Source: Anaerolineaceae bacterium UBA5365
Lineage (GTDB): Bacteria > Chloroflexota > Anaerolineae > Anaerolineales > Anaerolineaceae
Reading direction: 5' to 3'
Assembly: GCA_002407905.1 (NCBI GenBank)
Contig: DHPL01000040.1
Span: 59,309 to 67,934 of the forward strand
Length of the DNA: 8,626 nucleotides
Part shown: piece by piece, positions 6,645-8,626 of the stretch
Layout: each line of letters begins with the position of its first letter
How positions within the stretch are numbered: position 1 is the first letter of the stretch
Notes under the pieces: generated by a model
The model's database searches: none
Seen by the model: only the letters and a program-made list of their open reading frames with translations
Told to the model about the DNA's origin: nothing
Position numbers and translations under genes: made by a program

Positions 6645-6857
6645 GGGCTGGGTCTCGTACGCCCCGATTGCTGGACGGGAATAGGGCAGAAATACGCAAT
6701 TGACCTCTGCCCTTGCTGAGCTCCGCCCGAATCGGCGAACCAAGATCCCCAGCCCTTCCCAGGGCTCACTTGACGAGAAGCGGTATGAAGCGGTGGATCG
6801 TAAGTGAGTGGAAAACCCCCACCCTGGTTCCAGCATAGATCACTTCCGGGTGGAATC
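6645..6857 (+). ncRNA. Candidate structured RNA or folded element of unknown family
   Basis: Nested stems: A, GGGCTGGG 6645-6652 with CCCAGCCC 6748-6755, extended by TCT/AGA across a two-base bulge; B, CCGATT 6664-6669 with AATCGG 6730-6735; C, AGGGCAGA 6683-6690 with TCTGCCCT 6706-6713. Then D, AGCCCT 6751-6756 with AGGGCT 6761-6766, which competes with A. E, CTCACTT 6765-6771 plus ACGA 6773-6776, pairs with 6798-6808 (11 pairs, one bulged G). F, CCACCC 6819-6824 with GGGTGG 6848-6853, competes with GGTTCCA 6826-6832 pairing to 6851-6857. The + strand is assumed. No match to tRNA, 6S, SRP, tmRNA, RNase P or a common riboswitch is recognised. Eight-base stems alone can arise by chance in a region this size; the case rests on their nesting and on E. 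Confidence 0.3.
6777..6794 (+). repeat. Direct repeat in the loop of stem E
   Basis: GAAGCGGT occurs exactly twice (6777-6784 and 6787-6794), two bases apart, filling most of the 21-base loop closed by the 11-pair stem 6765-6808. Two identical exposed motifs in one loop would suit a protein or RNA contact, though a chance 10-base slippage duplication is equally possible. Confidence 0.6.
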
Positions 6858-6927
6858 AACATTTTTCGCCAGGTCTGCAGCGGCGTATCAGATCGGCGGC
6901 GGGTGGCGGGCCCGCTCATCAGCCCAA

Positions 6928-6999
6928 AACCTAAAGGACCGCTTCATTGAAATCAAGCAAAAAGCGCTCGCCGGGGTTCAACCCGGCCTTATTCATTAG
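6928..6999 (+). pseudogene. Remnant of the 3' end of an iorB-like gene
   Basis: Codons 6928-6972 read NLKDRFIEIKQKALA; iorB codons 173-187 (6537-6581) read NVKERFIEVNQKALA. They share 11 of 15 residues, with V/L, E/D and V/I among the four differences, and 35 of 45 bases, with most mismatches at third codon positions. The remnant continues GVQPGLIH to TAG 6997-6999, giving a tail about as long as that of iorB. Upstream of 6928 the likeness stops, apart from a doubtful Trp-x-Ala match, and there is no start codon or ribosome binding site belonging to an iorB-like gene. It is best read as the stub of a second iorB-family gene or of an earlier iorB 3' end. Confidence 0.75.
6970..6992 (+). terminator. 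Possible terminator at the end of the iorB-like remnant
   Basis: GCCGGG (6970-6975) pairs with CCCGGC (6982-6987) around GTTCAA and is followed by CTTATT. The stem is GC-rich but the T-run is broken, so termination strength is uncertain. It may end iorAB transcripts, as no better terminator lies after iorB. Confidence 0.45.
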
Positions 7000-7026
7000 T
7001 TTGCCCCTAAACTGTAAAAGCCTCCG

Positions 7027-7057
7027 TTGGGAAACGCCGCTGCCCCGCCGTTATAAT
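7027..7057 (+). promoter_or_regulatory. Promoter of the oligoendopeptidase F gene
   Basis: A perfect -10 box TATAAT (7052-7057) lies 31 bases before the start codon, with TTGGGA (7027-7032, 4 of 6) as a weak -35 at the long spacing of 19 bases. A start near 7064 would give a leader of about 24 bases holding AAGGAG 7074-7079. Confidence 0.6.
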
Positions 7058-7087
7058 CTCCTCAACTAAACTAAAGGAGAAAAAACA

Positions 7088-8626
7088 ATGGACCAAACGC
7101 CCCCGCGCTGGGACTTAAGCGGCCTTTATTCTTCCCTCGCCGATCCCCAACTACAAGCCGATATCGCCAGCACCACTGGCAAACTTGAAGACCTGCAGGC
7201 TTTTTACGACACTCAGATGAAGCCGCTCAAGGACGCCAGTCCGGATGAGCTGGCATCGGTTCTGGCCGCTTCCGTAGAGAAGATGAATGCCATCCTCCTG
7301 CATGGCAGCAAAATCTATGTTTACCTCAGCGCTGTTATCGCCACCGATTCATTCAACGCCGAGGCGCAGAAAATGTTCAGCGCCTTTCAGATGGCAACCA
7401 TTCCGCTGATGCGCCTGGAAGTGATTTTGCGCAAATGGCTGGGGGATCTGGGGCCGGCCTTGCCAAGCGCTCTGGAAATTCCCGGTGTCGCCCGGGAACA
7501 TGCCTTTTACCTCCTGGAAGAAGCAGAGCAATCCCGTTACCTGATGAGCGAGGGCGAGGAAGCTCTGGCCGCGGAACTCAACCTCTCGTCCGGTGAGCTT
7601 TGGGATAACCTCCAGGGAACGCTTACCTCGCAAAAATCAGTAGAGTTTGAACTGGATGGCGAGACCCAATCCATGCCCATGCCTGCCCTGATCAACTTGC
7701 GCAGCCATCCCGAACCTGACGTGCGGGAACGCGCGTACAAACTGGAAATGCAGGTTTGGGAAGAGATGAAAGAACCCCTGGCCGCATGCCTGAACGGCAT
7801 CAAAGGCCAGGTAAACACCCTTAACGCCCGCCGCGGACGCAGCGATTGCGTCCACCAGGCCCTGGACCAGGCCCGCATCGATCGCGAGACCCTGGACGCC
7901 ATGCAGGCAGCCATCTACGATGCCCTGCCCATGTTCAGGCGCTACTTCCAGGCCAAGGCCAAAAAGCTGGGCATGGAAAAGCTGCCCTGGTGGTCGCTTT
8001 TTGCCCCGGTGGGTAAAACTGATTCCGCCTACACCTATTCCGAAGCCAGGGCCATGATCCTGGAGAACCTGGCCACCTTCGATCCAGAACTGGCCGGCCT
8101 TGCACAGCAGGCATTCGATGAAAACTGGATCGATGCCGAACAGCGCTCGGGCAAGCGCGGCGGCGCCTTCTGCATGCCGGTGGCCGCCCTAAAAGAAAGC
8201 CGCGTAATGGCCAACTTCGATGGCAGCATCGACCAGGTGATGACTCTGGCGCACGAACTCGGGCATGCCTTCCACAACTATTGTGCCTACCAAGCCGGCA
8301 AAACGCCCTTGCAAACCAACACTCCCATGACCCTGGCCGAAACCGCTTCGATCATGAACGAGACCATCATGTTCCACGCCCTTCTGGCTAAGGCCAGCAC
8401 CCCGCAGGAGGAACTCGCCTTGCTGGAGGCCAAAATCCAGGGTGATGCCCAGACCACGGTAGACATCCTCTCCCGCTTCATCTTCGAAAAAGAACTCTTT
8501 GAACGCCGGGAAAAGGGCATACTCAGCGCGGACGAGATCAGCGAAATTATGCTGGATGCCCAGCGCCAAACCTATGGCGACGGGCTGGACACGGAAGTGC
8601 TCAATAAATTCGCCTGGACCTGGAAA
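7088..8626 (+). CDS. pepF: M3 family oligoendopeptidase F (3' end beyond the window)
   Basis: Cytoplasmic zinc peptidase that cuts short peptides. It is open from ATG 7088 to the last base: 513 codons with no stop. The family usually has about 600 residues, so roughly 80-90 are missing beyond the window. The opening RWDLSGLYSSLADPQL is typical of PepF. The zinc site is HELGH (His389, Glu390, His393) in AHELGHAFHN, and the third ligand is Glu418 in LAETASIMNE, 29 residues after His389, the spacing known for thimet oligopeptidase. SRFIFEKELFERREKG further on is another family block. AAGGAG 7074-7079 sits eight bases before ATG, and a TATAAT promoter lies upstream. There is no signal peptide. 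It would supply amino acids to pathways such as IorAB; that link is inference. Confidence 0.95.
   Translation, partial: MDQTPPRWDLSGLYSSLADPQLQADIASTTGKLEDLQAFYDTQMKPLKDASPDELASVLAASVEKMNAILLHGSKIYVYLSAVIATDSFNAEAQKMFSAFQMATIPLMRLEVILRKWLGDLGPALPSALEIPGVAREHAFYLLEEAEQSRYLMSEGEEALAAELNLSSGELWDNLQGTLTSQKSVEFELDGETQSMPMPALINLRSHPEPDVRERAYKLEMQVWEEMKEPLAACLNGIKGQVNTLNARRGRSDCVHQALDQARIDRETLDAMQAAIYDALPMFRRYFQAKAKKLGMEKLPWWSLFAPVGKTDSAYTYSEARAMILENLATFDPELAGLAQQAFDENWIDAEQRSGKRGGAFCMPVAALKESRVMANFDGSIDQVMTLAHELGHAFHNYCAYQAGKTPLQTNTPMTLAETASIMNETIMFHALLAKASTPQEELALLEAKIQGDAQTTVDILSRFIFEKELFERREKGILSADEISEIMLDAQRQTYGDGLDTEVLNKFAWTWK

Larger units (their letters stand above)
6618..7087. other. 470-base non-coding stretch between iorB and the oligoendopeptidase gene
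   Basis: No convincing full gene on either strand. In order it holds: an AT-rich run after the iorB stop codons (6614-6640) without a clear terminator; a self-complementary segment (6645-6857); a GC-rich segment with the palindrome GCGGGCCCGC (6906-6915); a diverged copy of the iorB 3' end (6928-6999) with its own hairpin; and the promoter and ribosome binding site of the next gene (7027-7079). One forward frame is open from 6685 to TGA 6805 without a start codon, and - strand frames are open for about 100 codons; none resembles a protein I know. Confidence 0.6.

Noticed and set aside
6685..6807. Open frame ending LDEKRYEAVDRK before TGA 6805
   Set aside because: It has no start codon after the TAG at 6682, no ribosome binding site and no family likeness. 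It overlaps the folded segment, so a protein call is not supported, although an eroded gene end cannot be excluded.
6848..6860. T-box-like GGGTGGAA motif
   Set aside because: The following bases (TCAAC) do not continue the T-box consensus, no specifier-type stem I is evident, and the downstream gene is a peptidase, not an aminoacyl-tRNA synthetase or amino-acid gene.
6808..6927. Extending the iorB-like remnant upstream in the same frame from ATG 6808
   Set aside because: The upstream 40 codons do not resemble IorB. Only 6928-6972 aligns, so the start codon at 6808 is not treated as that of a real gene.
6970..6988. tRNA T-arm look-alike (GGGGTTCAACCCGG)
   Set aside because: The hairpin closes as six pairs around a six-base loop rather than five around seven, and no acceptor, D or anticodon arm can be built around it.

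Overview
This is a GC-rich, densely coding segment with every real gene on the + strand. The S41 protease, the ferredoxin-dependent 2-oxoacid oxidoreductase pair and the PepF-type oligopeptidase most resemble proteins of anaerobic Chloroflexota, probably class Anaerolineae. That placement comes from recognising family sequence style, not from a search. No phage genes, transposase, CRISPR array, tRNA or rRNA was found.

Layout. 95-1588: membrane-anchored S41/CtpA-type protease with a duplicated N-terminal helical module. 1670-2380: YugP-like membrane zinc peptidase, closed by a strong intrinsic terminator (2412-2446). 2620-4011: CoA-acylating aldehyde dehydrogenase of the SauS/EutE type, preceded by an AT-rich control region (2505-2605) with a promoter, a direct repeat, an inverted repeat and a weak attenuator-like hairpin. 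4012-4234: intergenic region with two inverted repeats, one just upstream of a TTG start codon. 4235-6019 and 6021-6617: iorA and iorB, the two subunits of indolepyruvate:ferredoxin oxidoreductase, one base apart with the iorB ribosome binding site inside iorA. 6618-7087: a 470-base non-coding stretch. 7088 to the window end: M3 oligoendopeptidase F, cut by the window edge after 513 codons.

How the genes fit together. Three peptidases, a 2-oxoacid:ferredoxin oxidoreductase for aromatic amino-acid catabolism and an acyl-CoA/aldehyde dehydrogenase suggest a peptide- or amino-acid-fermenting anaerobe. IorAB makes arylacyl-CoA and reduced ferredoxin, and an acylating aldehyde dehydrogenase could interconvert an acyl-CoA and its aldehyde. 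The metabolic link between the last two is inference, because they appear to have separate promoters.

The most unusual part is 6618-7087. It holds a diverged copy of the iorB 3' end (6928-6972, 35 of 45 bases and 11 of 15 residues identical, differences mostly at third codon positions) with its own stop codon and hairpin. Between the real iorB end and this stub lies about 220 bases of densely self-complementary sequence (6645-6857) with nested and mutually exclusive stems. This could be a structured RNA or the scar of a small element that replaced the iorB 3' end. I could not match it to any known RNA family.
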